Shown here piece by piece: positions 49,449 through 58,158 of a stretch of DNA of 64,000 nt. This stretch comes from Solirubrobacter phytolaccae (GTDB lineage Bacteria > Actinomycetota > Thermoleophilia > Solirubrobacterales > Solirubrobacteraceae), in contig NZ_JAPDDP010000036.1 in the NCBI RefSeq assembly GCF_027587195.1, positions 1-64,000 of the forward strand, written 5' to 3'. Positions within the stretch are counted from its first letter, which is position 1, and each line of letters opens with the position of its first letter. A program made the position numbers and the translations under genes. The notes beneath the pieces are model-generated. The model saw nothing but the letters and a program-made list of their open reading frames with translations, did not search any database and had not been told where the DNA came from.

Positions 49449-50499
49449 GCGCGTTGAGCGCCGCGTCCACGTCCGCCTCGGTGTTGTACAGGTGAAATGA
49501 CGCCCGGAGACGGCCCGCGCGCGCGGCGGCCATGATGCCCGCGCGCGCGAGCTTCTCCGGCGCATCCGCGATCGCCGAGGTGACGATTGCGGAGTTGGAC
49601 GGTTCCTCGCCGAGCCCGGCGAGGAACCGGTTCGCGAGTTTGAGGTCATGTTCGTGGATCGTCTCCACGCCGATCTCGTTGATCAGCCGCAGTGAAGGTT
49701 CGGTCCCGACCCAGCTGAACCACGCCGGCGAGGTGTCAAACCGCCGCGCGCTCTCCGCGAGGCGCAGCGGCAGCCCGAACTGGTCCGTGAGCGGGTTGGC
49801 CGCCGCGTACCAGCCGGCCTGATGTGGCGTGAGCCGGTCCGCGAGCTCCTCTCTGAGCACCATGAACGCCGTCCCGCGGGGGCTCATCAGCCACTTGTAG
49901 GCCGCGCACGCGACCGCGTCGAAGCGCGTGGCGTCGAGCGGCAGCCAGCCGATCGCGTGCGTGGCGTCGATCACGGTCAGCGCGCCGTGGTGCTTGGCGG
50001 CGGCCGCGATGTCGTCCAGTGCGGCCACTTCTCCCGTGGAGGATTGGACGGCGGAGACCGCCACGACGTCGGTGTCCGCGTCGATCGCCTGTGCGAGGCG
50101 GTCGAGCGGAACCACGTCGACCGTGACGCCGCGCCCGGCCTGGGCGGCGAAGGGGAAGAGCAGCGAGGTGAACTCGGGCTCGGGGGCGAGGACCCGTGCT
50201 CCGTCAGGGATCGCGGTCGCGATGTGCGAGATGAGGCCCGAGACGGTCGCGCCGACCACGACGTTGTCCGGGTGGGCGCGGGTGAGGGTGGCGAACTCGG
50301 CACGGGCCCGGTCGGTGACGGCGGTCCAGTGCTCCCAACTCACGCGGCCGTGGCGCCAGTCCTCTTGGGCGCTCGTGAGGGCTTCGTACGTGGGGTCTGG
50401 AGGGAGGCCGAAGCTGGCCGTGTTCAGGTAGGTGGTCTCGGGATGCCAGAGGTGGGTGGGGATCACACTTGCGAAAGCTACGGGACGAACAACGGCCAT
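49441..50499 (-). CDS. Class V aminotransferase (cysteine desulfurase-like fold)
   Basis: 352 residues from ATG 50499. PLP fold-type I, class V: TTYLNTASFGLPPDPTYEAL at the start, NVVVGATVSGLISHIATAIP, LTVIDATHAIGWLPLD (Asp for the pyridine nitrogen) and the Schiff-base Lys in AVACAAYKWLMSPRGTAF. The C-terminal small domain ends with LRASFHLYNTEADVDAALNAL. Isopenicillin-epimerase-like and kynureninase-like proteins share this pattern; the substrate is not identifiable. The nearest regulator is the MocR protein upstream on the same strand, but a 339-bp gap with a strong hairpin separates them. Confidence 0.85.
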   Translation of the reverse strand: MAVVRPVAFASVIPTHLWHPETTYLNTASFGLPPDPTYEALTSAQEDWRHGRVSWEHWTAVTDRARAEFATLTRAHPDNVVVGATVSGLISHIATAIPDGARVLAPEPEFTSLLFPFAAQAGRGVTVDVVPLDRLAQAIDADTDVVAVSAVQSSTGEVAALDDIAAAAKHHGALTVIDATHAIGWLPLDATRFDAVACAAYKWLMSPRGTAFMVLREELADRLTPHQAGWYAAANPLTDQFGLPLRLAESARRFDTSPAWFSWVGTEPSLRLINEIGVETIHEHDLKLANRFLAGLGEEPSNSAIVTSAIADAPEKLARAGIMAAARAGRLRASFHLYNTEADVDAALNALT

Positions 50500-50838
50500 C
50501 GAGAGGGAAGATCGTCCCTCGGCCGTCCCGCTTGGGCTCGGCGTGGTCGGTTTCCGGTCGACGCACCGGCGCGGGAAGGGGGGTGCCGTCGGAACCTTTC
50601 GCCAAGCGATACTTAGCGACGGCACCCCCCTTTGTTCGGAGCGCGGTCGTGCGCGAGCGTGGTCGACCGGACGTGTTGCGGACCAGAGTGATCACGAACG
50701 CTCCTCGGCCTCTCCGGTGCCCGTAACTTGACGGTATGCCGGCGCGGCGATTCGCCCTTGCCGCGCGGAGCCCGGGAGGCGCTGAGCCCAGGCGCGCGGG
50801 CGGCGCTCCAGCTCCCTTCCCCCCTCGATGGCCGTTGT
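50500..50838. other. 339-bp gene-free spacer with a large GC-rich hairpin
   Basis: No supported gene. GGGGGGTGCCGTCG (50578-50591) and CGACGGCACCCCCC (50617-50630) form a perfect 14-bp stem around a 25-nt loop, followed on the plus strand by TTTG. It could terminate plus-strand transcription, or act on the minus strand as a leader element about 80 nt before the aminotransferase start. No -35/-10 pair was convincing. The MocR gene ends at the right edge. Confidence 0.55.
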
Positions 50839-52176
50839 TCACGCGGCCCGCGTACGCCGCGGCGGGTTCACCGCCCCGGCGATCGCGTCGGCAACCCCAA
50901 CCGCCTCCGCAACATCCAAAGCAGCCGTCGTCACCCGCACGGCCGGACCAGCCCCGAGCCGAAACGCGCCCCCACCCGCCACGGAGTACCGCGCGGCCAA
51001 CAACGCCCGCACCACCGCATCCTCGTCCACCACCGGCACCCACACGTTCAACCCACTCCGCCCGTGCGCAGCCAACCCCCGCGCGCCCAAAGCACCAACC
51101 AGCGCGCCCCGCCGCGCCGCATACACGTCCGCCGCCCCCCGCGCATCCGCCCGCTCCCACAGCGCGACGACGAGCCGCTGCAAGATCCCACTGACCCACG
51201 CAGGGCCGAGCGCCAGCCGTCCCTCCACCCGCGCAAGCGTCAGTTGGTCACCCGCCATGACCGCGCAGCGCAGGTCTGGCCCGAGCCACTTGGACACCGA
51301 CCGCACCACGGCCCAGCGCCCGCTTCGGCCGGCCACCGTGCGGTACTGCACGCCCGCCACGGGCCCGAGGTGGTCGTCCTCCACGACGAAGACGTCCCGC
51401 AGCAGTTCTCTCAGCTCGGCGGCGCGCGCCTTGTCGTGCGCCGCGCCGAACGGGTTCTGGCCGCGTGGTGTGACGATCGCGGCCTTCGCGCCGGTGCGGA
51501 GTGCGGCCGCGAGCGCTTCGGGCTTCATCCCGAAGTCGTCGACGGCGACCGGCGCGAGCCGCAGGCCGAGCGCTCGGGCCAGGTCCAGCACACCGGGCCA
51601 GCCCGGGTCCTCGACCGCCACCACATCACCGGGGGACAGCTGCGCGGCCAGGACGCGCTCGATGCCGTCCAGCGCGCCGCTGACGACGACGATCCGCTCG
51701 GCGGGCACGCCGTCCGCCACAAAAGCCTCGCGCGCCAACGCGGCCAACGACGGCTCGACCGGTTCCTCGCCGTAGAGCCGCTGCGAGAACGTCGCGCCCG
51801 CGGCCGGGTTGACCAGGCCGGTTGCGGCCAGCGCCAGCACCGCGCCGGTCATCTCGGGCAGCAGCTTCGGGTCCGGGTTCCCGAGCGCAAGGTCGCGCGC
51901 GTCGACCGGCACGGCGGCGACGGCCCGGGTGGCGCGCAGCGGCGGACGGTCCGCCACGCGCGTGCCTGAGCGCGGGCGCGAGACGACGACACCGCGGCGG
52001 CGGAGCTCGGCAAGGGCGCCGAAGACCGTCGTCGGCGAGACCTCGAGCTGCGAGGCGAGCGCGCGCACCGACGGCAGCCGATCGCCCGGGGCCAACGCGC
52101 CCGCGGCCACGGCCGCCTCGACGCTCTCGGCGATCGCTTCCATCGTCCCGCCGGTGATGACATACTGTTCCGACAC
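50839..52176 (-). CDS. MocR/PdxR-type GntR regulator with aminotransferase domain
   Basis: 445 residues from GTG 52176; the -10-like box TACAGT (complement of 52186-52191) ends 9 nt upstream. The N-terminal GntR winged helix includes AIAESVEAAVAAGALAPGDRLPSVRALASQLEVSPTTVFGAL. After a linker comes the fold-type I aminotransferase domain with PLP Lys in VRSVSKWLGPDLR. MocR proteins sense PLP or amino-acid adducts, and many control vitamin B6 genes. The divergent neighbour is a pyridoxamine-oxidase-like flavoprotein, which fits a PdxR-like role. Operator repeats lie in the 24-bp gap. Confidence 0.9.
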   Translation of the reverse strand: MSEQYVITGGTMEAIAESVEAAVAAGALAPGDRLPSVRALASQLEVSPTTVFGALAELRRRGVVVSRPRSGTRVADRPPLRATRAVAAVPVDARDLALGNPDPKLLPEMTGAVLALAATGLVNPAAGATFSQRLYGEEPVEPSLAALAREAFVADGVPAERIVVVSGALDGIERVLAAQLSPGDVVAVEDPGWPGVLDLARALGLRLAPVAVDDFGMKPEALAAALRTGAKAAIVTPRGQNPFGAAHDKARAAELRELLRDVFVVEDDHLGPVAGVQYRTVAGRSGRWAVVRSVSKWLGPDLRCAVMAGDQLTLARVEGRLALGPAWVSGILQRLVVALWERADARGAADVYAARRGALVGALGARGLAAHGRSGLNVWVPVVDEDAVVRALLAARYSVAGGGAFRLGAGPAVRVTTAALDVAEAVGVADAIAGAVNPPRRTRAA

Positions 52177-52200
52177 AGCAACACGACTGTACCAGAACAG
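52164..52200. promoter_or_regulatory. Candidate MocR operator: direct repeats 22 bp apart plus an inverted arm
   Basis: ACTGTTCC (52164-52171) and ACTGTACC (52186-52193) are direct repeats exactly 22 bp apart, about two helical turns. CTGTTC (52165-52170) is also the inverse of GAACAG (52195-52200). MocR dimers are known to bind spaced direct repeats, so this is a good candidate site covering both divergent starts. Confidence 0.6.
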
Positions 52201-52839
52201 ATGCTCAAGACGCCACGCACCAAGCTTCGACGCGCCCCGCAGCGCGGCCTTCACGATCGAGCGACGCTCGACGCGATCCTCGACGAGGCGCTGATCGGCC
52301 ACGTCGCGTTCGTCACGCCCGACGGGCATCCCGCCGTCATCCCCACGCTGATCGCGCGCGACGAAGACCACCTACTCATCCACGGCAGCAACGCGAGCCG
52401 GACGGTCCGGGCGCTCCGCGCGGGCGCCGAGGCGTGCATCGAGGTCACGCACGTGGACGGGATCGTGCTCGCCCGCAGCGCGTTCCATCACTCGATGAAC
52501 TACCGGTCGGCGATCCTCTACGGCACGCTCGAGCCGGCACCCGACAAGGCCCGCGCGCTCGAAGTGTTCACGGAGAAGCTCGTTCCGGGCCGCTGGGAGC
52601 ACGTCCGCTGGCCCTCCGCGAAGGAGCTCAAGGCCACCGACGTGCTCCAGCTCGCGATCACCGAGGGCTCGGCCAAAGTGCGCACCGGTCCGCCCGGTGA
52701 GGAGGACGAGGACTACGCCCTCGACGCGTGGGCGGGCGTGATCCCGATCACGACCCAGCGCGGCGCGCCGATTCCCGATCCGCTGCTGCGCGAGGGGATC
52801 GATCTGCCCGACCACGTAAGGTCGCTGACGACCCGGTAG
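52201..52839 (+). CDS. Pyridoxamine 5'-phosphate oxidase-family flavoprotein
   Basis: 212 residues from ATG 52201. Split-barrel FMN-binding fold of the Pyridox_ox_2 group: LDEALIGHVAFVTPDGHPAVIPTLIARDEDHLLIHGSNASRTVRAL, then CIEVTHVDGIVLARSAFHHSMNYRSAILYG. Members range from PLP salvage enzymes to deazaflavin/FMN reductases and heme-binding proteins, so true PNP oxidase activity is unproven. Divergence from a MocR regulator supports a B6-related role. No Shine-Dalgarno is visible, so leaderless or weak initiation is likely. Confidence 0.83.
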   Translation: MLKTPRTKLRRAPQRGLHDRATLDAILDEALIGHVAFVTPDGHPAVIPTLIARDEDHLLIHGSNASRTVRALRAGAEACIEVTHVDGIVLARSAFHHSMNYRSAILYGTLEPAPDKARALEVFTEKLVPGRWEHVRWPSAKELKATDVLQLAITEGSAKVRTGPPGEEDEDYALDAWAGVIPITTQRGAPIPDPLLREGIDLPDHVRSLTTR

Positions 52840-52855
52840 CTAGCCTCTGTAAGTC

Positions 52856-53482
52856 ATGGTCATCGCCATCGACGGGCCCGCGGGAGCGGGGAAGTCCACG
52901 GTCGCGCGCGCGGTTGCGCAGCGGCTGGGCTTCACGTACCTGGATACGGGGGCGATGTACCGCAGCGTCGGCCTCCGACACGCGCAGGCCGGCGGCAACG
53001 CCGGCCACGTCGCGGCCACCATCAGCATCGAGTTCGAAGGGGACCGTGTGATCCTCGACGGTGAGGACGTCACGGACGCGATCCGCACGCCGGAGGCCTC
53101 CGAGGCCGCGTCGCACGTCGCCGCCGACCCGCAGGTCCGCGAGGCGCTCGTCGCCGAGCAGCGGCGGATCGTCGCCACGGGCGACTGGGTGGCGGAGGGC
53201 CGGGACATCGGCTCGGTCGTCGCGCCCGACGCCGCCGTGAAGGTCTTCCTCACCGCCGACCCGGCCGAGCGGGCCCGCCGCCGCGCCGCCCAGCACGGCC
53301 TGGACCCGCAGGACGTCCTCAAGGACCAGCAGGCCCGCGACGCGCGCGACAACACCGCGAACCGCGCCACGCTGGAAGCCCCGAAGGACGCAACGCCGGT
53401 CGACACCACCGGCCTCACCCTCGACGAGGTCGTCGAGCAAGTCGTGACACTGGCGATCGAAGCCAAGGAGATCCAGGCATGA
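52856..53482 (+). CDS. cmk: Cytidylate kinase
   Basis: Phosphorylates CMP/dCMP. 208 residues, with the P-loop [18 protein letters not shown] at the start, [28 protein letters not shown] and the LID-region Arg cluster [14 protein letters not shown]. The insert is shortened compared with E. coli Cmk. TAGCCT (52841-52846) lies 9 nt before ATG 52856 with no Shine-Dalgarno. It is coupled to der by ATGA, the standard cmk-der pair of actinobacteria. Confidence 0.96.
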   Translation: MVIAIDGPAGAGKSTVARAVAQRLGFTYLDTGAMYRSVGLRHAQAGGNAGHVAATISIEFEGDRVILDGEDVTDAIRTPEASEAASHVAADPQVREALVAEQRRIVATGDWVAEGRDIGSVVAPDAAVKVFLTADPAERARRRAAQHGLDPQDVLKDQQARDARDNTANRATLEAPKDATPVDTTGLTLDEVVEQVVTLAIEAKEIQA

Positions 53483-54840
53483 AGGTCGCCGTCGTCGGCT
53501 ACCCCAACGTGGGCAAGTCGTCCCTCGTCAACCGCCTCACGCAGTCGCGTGACGCCGTCGTCCACGAGCGCCCGGGCATCACGCGCGATCGCAAAGAGCT
53601 CCAGACCGACTGGAACGGCCGGACGTTCACGCTGATCGACACCGGCGGCGTGGACCTGCACGACGAGGATCCGCTCGCCGTCAGCATCCAGGACCAGGCG
53701 CGCGAGGCGCTCGCGGACGCGCAGGTCGCGCTGCTCGTCGTCGACGCCCGCGCGGGCATGCGCCCGGGGGATGCGGAGATCGCCGACATCCTGCGCAAGG
53801 GCAACCTGCCGATCGTCGTCGCCGCGAACAAGATCGACAACCCGAACGACCTCGTGCTCGCGCACGACTTCTACAGCCTCGGCCTCGGCGAGCCGCTCGC
53901 CGTCTCCGCCGCCCAGGGTCTCGGCACGGGCGACCTGCTCGACAAGCTGGTCGAGCTGCTGCCCGAGGACGACGACATCGGCGACGCCGACGAGGACGTC
54001 GTCCGGCTCGCGCTGATCGGCCGTCCGAACGTCGGCAAGTCCAGCCTCGTCAACGCCTTCCTCGGCCGCGAGCGCGTGATCGTCTCCGACGTCGCCGGCA
54101 CCACCCGCGACGCGATCGACATGAAGCTCGAGGTCGACGGCCGCAAGGTCGTCATCGTCGACACCGCCGGCATGCGCCGCCAGGCCAAGGTCACCGAGTC
54201 GGTCGAGTACTACACGACGCTCCGCTCCCAGCGGGCCGCCGAGCGCGCGGACGTCGCGCTCGTGGTCTGCGACGCGCAGGACGGGATCACCTCCCAGGAC
54301 CTGCGGATCGCCGAGCTGGCGATGAAGTCCGGCTGCGCGACGGCGCTCGTCCTGAACAAGTGGGACATCACGGGCGGCGACCAGGATCCGCTCGGCCCGG
54401 GCGGCGGCGTCGGCGCCGCCGAGCTGGAGGCCGAGCGCGCGCGCGTTAACCAGAAGCTGCGGCTGCGGCCGCGCGTGCTGACCGCCTCCGCGCTGACCGG
54501 CCGCAACATCCAGCGCGTGCTGACCGAGGTGATGGCGATCGCCGACCGCGCGCACCATCGCATCCCCACGCCGGAGCTCAACCGCTTCCTTGCCGACGTG
54601 ATCGCCGCACGCCAGCCGCCGGCCAAGCAGGGCCACCGGCTGAAGATGCTCTACATCACGCAGATCGGGACCGCGCCGCCGCGTTTTGCGATCCAGATCA
54701 ACTCGCGCCAGCGCGTGACGCGCGACTACGCCTACTTCGTGGAGAATCGCCTGAGAGAGCGGTACGGACTCGACGGCGTCCCCGTGATCATCGACTTCGT
54801 GGAGCGTGCGAACCGCTCCAAGGCCGAGCGTTCGGCCTAA
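53479..54840 (+). CDS. der: Ribosome assembly GTPase Der (EngA)
   Basis: Double-GTPase needed for 50S subunit maturation. 453 residues. First G domain: [14 protein letters not shown], then DTGG and NKID ([10 protein letters not shown]). Second G domain: [30 protein letters not shown] and LNKWD. The C-terminal KH-like domain includes [22 protein letters not shown]. Complete and typical apart from a short Gly-rich insert ([14 protein letters not shown]) after the second NKWD. Confidence 0.97.
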   Translation: MKVAVVGYPNVGKSSLVNRLTQSRDAVVHERPGITRDRKELQTDWNGRTFTLIDTGGVDLHDEDPLAVSIQDQAREALADAQVALLVVDARAGMRPGDAEIADILRKGNLPIVVAANKIDNPNDLVLAHDFYSLGLGEPLAVSAAQGLGTGDLLDKLVELLPEDDDIGDADEDVVRLALIGRPNVGKSSLVNAFLGRERVIVSDVAGTTRDAIDMKLEVDGRKVVIVDTAGMRRQAKVTESVEYYTTLRSQRAAERADVALVVCDAQDGITSQDLRIAELAMKSGCATALVLNKWDITGGDQDPLGPGGGVGAAELEAERARVNQKLRLRPRVLTASALTGRNIQRVLTEVMAIADRAHHRIPTPELNRFLADVIAARQPPAKQGHRLKMLYITQIGTAPPRFAIQINSRQRVTRDYAYFVENRLRERYGLDGVPVIIDFVERANRSKAERSA

Positions 54841-54878
54841 CCGGAGATAACCGTAAACCCGCTAGCCTTTCAGGTTCA

Positions 54879-56108
54879 ATGAGCCAACAGAGCGACAACG
54901 AGTACCTGTTCACGTCCGAGAGCGTGACCGAAGGCCACCCCGACAAGGTCGCGGATCAGATCTCCGACGGCGTCCTCGATGCGGTCCTCCGCGACGATCC
55001 GACGGGCCGCGTGGCCTGCGAGACGCTCGTGAACACGGGCCTCGTGGTCGTCTCCGGCGAGATCTCGACCTCGACGTACGTCGACATCCAGGAGATCGCC
55101 CGCGAGACGATCCGCAAGATCGGCTACACGGACGCCGAGCTCGGCTTCTCCGCCGACTCCTGCGCGGTTCTGAACGCCATCGACAAGCAGTCGCCGGACA
55201 TCGCTCAGGGCGTTGACCAGGCGCTCGAGCGTCGCGAGGGCGACGGCGGCGAGCTTGATATCGCCGGCGCCGGCGACCAGGGCATGATGTTCGGCTACGC
55301 GTCCAACGAGACGCCCGAGCTGATGCCGCTCCCGATCTCGCTCGCGCACAAGCTGGCCGAGCGCCTGTCGGCGGTCCGCAAGGACGGCACGCTGAACTAC
55401 CTGCGTCCCGACGGCAAGACCCAGGTCTCGGTCAAGTACGTCGACGGCAAGCCCGTCTCGATCGAGAAGGTCCTCATCTCGACGCAGCACGCGGAGTCCG
55501 CGTCGCGCGAGCAGATCGAGGCCGACCTCTGGGAGCACGTCGTGCTCCCGATCCTGCCGGCGGACAAGTACGACGCCGACAAGCTGCGCAAGAACTTCCT
55601 CGTGAACCCGACCGGCCGCTTCGTCATCGGTGGTCCTGTCGGCGACGCCGGCCTCACGGGCCGCAAGATCATCGTCGACACGTACGGCGGCATGGCCCGC
55701 CACGGCGGTGGCGCGTTCTCGGGCAAGGACCCGTCGAAGGTGGACCGCTCGGCCGCGTACGCCACGCGCTACGTCGCCAAGAACCTGGTCGCCGCCGGCC
55801 TCGCCGACCGCGTCGAGGTCCAGGTCGCGTACGCCATCGGCGTCGCGCACCCCGTCTCGGTGATGGTGGAGACGTTCGGCACGGAGAAGATCGGCCGCGG
55901 CCGCATCGCCGCCCTGGTCGACGAGTTCTTCGACCTGCGTCCCGGCGCCTTCCGCGAGTACCTGCAGCTGCACCGTCCGATCTACCAGAAGACCGCTGCC
56001 TACGGCCACTTCGGCCGCGAGGACGACGACTTCACGTGGGAGAAGACGGACAAGGCCGACGCGCTGCGTGAGGCCGCCGGCCTCGCCGTGGCCGACTCTG
56101 TCGCCTGA
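54879..56108 (+). CDS. metK: S-adenosylmethionine synthetase
   Basis: Makes SAM from methionine and ATP. 409 residues. Signatures: [67 protein letters not shown] and [26 protein letters not shown] (54863-54868) is 10 nt before ATG 54879. The 38-bp gap to der leaves no room for a SAM riboswitch. It ends with a hairpin terminator at 56150. Confidence 0.98.
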   Translation: MSQQSDNEYLFTSESVTEGHPDKVADQISDGVLDAVLRDDPTGRVACETLVNTGLVVVSGEISTSTYVDIQEIARETIRKIGYTDAELGFSADSCAVLNAIDKQSPDIAQGVDQALERREGDGGELDIAGAGDQGMMFGYASNETPELMPLPISLAHKLAERLSAVRKDGTLNYLRPDGKTQVSVKYVDGKPVSIEKVLISTQHAESASREQIEADLWEHVVLPILPADKYDADKLRKNFLVNPTGRFVIGGPVGDAGLTGRKIIVDTYGGMARHGGGAFSGKDPSKVDRSAAYATRYVAKNLVAAGLADRVEVQVAYAIGVAHPVSVMVETFGTEKIGRGRIAALVDEFFDLRPGAFREYLQLHRPIYQKTAAYGHFGREDDDFTWEKTDKADALREAAGLAVADSVA

Positions 56109-56149
56109 AGCACAGGTTCGTTCAGCTAAGCAGCGCTTAAACGGGTAAG

Positions 56150-56174
56150 GGGACCCCCATGAGGGGGTCCCTTT
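56150..56174 (+). terminator. Terminator of metK overlapping the symporter ribosome-binding site
   Basis: GGGACCCCC (56150-56158) pairs perfectly with GGGGGTCCC (56163-56171) around ATGA, followed by TTTCTC. The symporter GTG start is at 56178, so the only G-rich ribosome-binding sequence (GAGGGGG, 56161-56167) is in the loop and 3' arm. Confidence 0.8.
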
Positions 56175-56177
56175 CTC

Positions 56178-57827
56178 GTGAATGACGTCCGGCTCGACAC
56201 CAACTTCGTCGACTACCTGATCGTCGCGAGCTACTTCGTCGTCGTCCTCGGCGTCGGGTTCGCAGCCAAGCGCTACATCAAGAGCAGCCTCGACTACTTC
56301 CTGTCGGGGCGCTCTCTGCCGGCCTGGATCACAGGCCTGGCGTTCATCTCTGCCAACCTCGGCGCGACCGAGGTCCTCGGCATGGCGGCCAACGGTGCCC
56401 AGTACGGCATCGCCACGGTCAACTACTACTGGATCGGCGCGATCCCGGCAATGGTGTTCCTCGGCCTGGTGATGATGCCGTTCTATTACGGCTCCAAGGT
56501 CCGCTCGGTCCCCGAGTACCTGCTGCTGCGCTTCAACAAGCAGTCGCACGTGTTCAACAGCATCACCTTCGCGATCGCCACGATCCTGATCGCCGGCGTG
56601 AACCTGTTCGCGCTCGCGCTCGTGCTGAAGCTCCTGCTCGGCTGGCCGATCATCGTCGGCATCATCGTCGCGGCGGTCATCGTCGCGGCCTACATCACGC
56701 TCGGCGGCCTGTCCTCGGCCATCTACAACGAGGTGCTGCAGTTCTTCGTGATCCTGGCGGCACTGATCCCGATCACGGTGATCGGCATGCACGCCGTCGG
56801 TGGCTGGGACGGCCTGAAGGAGAAGGTCCGCGCGGGCGATCTCGGCGAGGCCGGTCTGCACGCGCTCGAGGGCACCAACCCGGGTGACGTGACCAACCCG
56901 ATCGGGGCGACCTGGATCGGCATCGTGTTCGGCCTCGGCTTCGTGCTCGCGTTCGGCTACTGGACGACGAACTTCGCCGAGGTGCAGCGCGCGCTGTCGG
57001 CGAAGGACCTGAGCGCCGCGCAGCGTACGCCGCTGATCGGTGCGATCCCGAAGCTGTTCCTGCCGTTCGTGATGATCCTCCCGGGCATCATCGCCGTGGT
57101 GGTGATCGAAGGCCTCGGCTCCGGCGACCCGAACATGGAGTACAACAACGCGATTCCACTGTTGATGAACCAGTACTTGCCCAACGGCATGCTGGGCATC
57201 GCCCTCACAGGGTTGATGGCGTCGTTCATGGCGGGCGTGGCCGCGAACGTGAGTGCGTTCAACACCGTGGTCACCACCGACCTCGTGGAGCCGTACCTCA
57301 AACCGAACATGCCGGACGAGTGGTACATCAACTTCGGCCGGGTCGCCACCATCGGCGGCATCGTGATCTCGATCGGCACCGCGCTGATCGCGTCGAGCTA
57401 CGACAACCTGATGAACTACCTACAGGCGCTGTTCTCGATCTTCAACGCGCCGTTGTTCGCGACGTTCATCATCGGCATGTTCTGGAAGCGGATGACGCCG
57501 GCGGCCGGCCTCTGGGGCCTCATCGCGGGTACCGCGACCGCCGCGGGCCTGTTCATCGGCTACAAGGCGGGCTGGATCGGCTTCGGCTCCGACCTCGACG
57601 AGTCGATGTGGGGCGCCGGGTCGGCGTTCGTCGTCGACGCCATCGTCACCGTGATCGTGACCTACATGACCAAGCCCAAGCCGATCGAGGAGCTGCAGGG
57701 CCTGGTGTACGGCATGGCCAACGAGGACGAGGCACCCAAGCGCAAGCTGGCTTGGTGGGAGTCACCGAAATTGCTCGGGTTCGGCGTGCTCGCCGGTGCC
57801 ACCGCTCTGACGATCGTGTTCTGGTAG
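56178..57827 (+). CDS. Sodium:solute symporter (SGLT-type SSS family)
   Basis: 549 residues with about 14 membrane helices. Family features: DYFLSGRSLPAWITGLAFISANLGATEVLGMAANG near the N-terminus, LGGLSSAIYNEVLQFFVILAALIPI, and GIALTGLMASFMAGVAANVSAFNTVVTTDL with the Ser/Thr cluster of the sodium site. The sequence resembles vSGLT-like sugar carriers, and galactokinase lies just downstream in convergent orientation, so galactose or a related sugar is a plausible substrate (inference). Translation start is GTG 56178, immediately downstream of the metK terminator. Confidence 0.9.
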   Translation: MNDVRLDTNFVDYLIVASYFVVVLGVGFAAKRYIKSSLDYFLSGRSLPAWITGLAFISANLGATEVLGMAANGAQYGIATVNYYWIGAIPAMVFLGLVMMPFYYGSKVRSVPEYLLLRFNKQSHVFNSITFAIATILIAGVNLFALALVLKLLLGWPIIVGIIVAAVIVAAYITLGGLSSAIYNEVLQFFVILAALIPITVIGMHAVGGWDGLKEKVRAGDLGEAGLHALEGTNPGDVTNPIGATWIGIVFGLGFVLAFGYWTTNFAEVQRALSAKDLSAAQRTPLIGAIPKLFLPFVMILPGIIAVVVIEGLGSGDPNMEYNNAIPLLMNQYLPNGMLGIALTGLMASFMAGVAANVSAFNTVVTTDLVEPYLKPNMPDEWYINFGRVATIGGIVISIGTALIASSYDNLMNYLQALFSIFNAPLFATFIIGMFWKRMTPAAGLWGLIAGTATAAGLFIGYKAGWIGFGSDLDESMWGAGSAFVVDAIVTVIVTYMTKPKPIEELQGLVYGMANEDEAPKRKLAWWESPKLLGFGVLAGATALTIVFW

Positions 57828-57837
57828 GAGGTGCGAC

Positions 57838-58158
57838 ATGTCTGACACGGACGACAACCGGGCCGAACGCGCCGCCAACCTGTTCGACCTGCGGCGCATC
57901 ATCGGTGGTGTGTTCACCGCCTGGGGTGTGCTGTTGATCGGCCTCGGGCTGTTTGACTCAGACGCGGAGATCGAGAAGGCCGCGGGGGTGCACATCAACC
58001 TGTACGCCGGCATCGGCATGCTGATCTTCGGGCTGCTGTTCCTGCTGTGGGCGTTCACCCGCCCGCTCGGGCAGGAGCTCTCCGACTCAGAGGAGGCGAG
58101 CGGCAGCGTGGGGAGCGACGACGAAGGCACCCGCCGGCCGGGCGACTCCGCCGGGTAG
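57838..58158 (+). CDS. Small two-helix membrane protein, symporter partner
   Basis: 106 residues, preceded by GGAGG and 10 bp after the symporter stop, so in the same operon. Two hydrophobic helices (IIGGVFTAWGVLLIGLGLF and LYAGIGMLIFGLLFLLWAFT) are separated by a short loop, with a charged N-terminus and an acidic C-terminal tail. The tail is encoded over the antisense end of galK (72-bp overlap). Function unknown; a subunit or stabiliser of the symporter is inferred from linkage only. Confidence 0.75.
   Translation: MSDTDDNRAERAANLFDLRRIIGGVFTAWGVLLIGLGLFDSDAEIEKAAGVHINLYAGIGMLIFGLLFLLWAFTRPLGQELSDSEEASGSVGSDDEGTRRPGDSAG

Noticed and set aside
50204-50695. Minus-strand ORF from a GTG near 50695 through the spacer hairpin
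   Set aside because: It runs out of frame deep into the aminotransferase gene, has an Arg/Pro/His composition there and no recognisable domain.
54841-54878. SAM riboswitch before metK
   Set aside because: The gap is 38 bp and contains a simple -10 box, not an aptamer.
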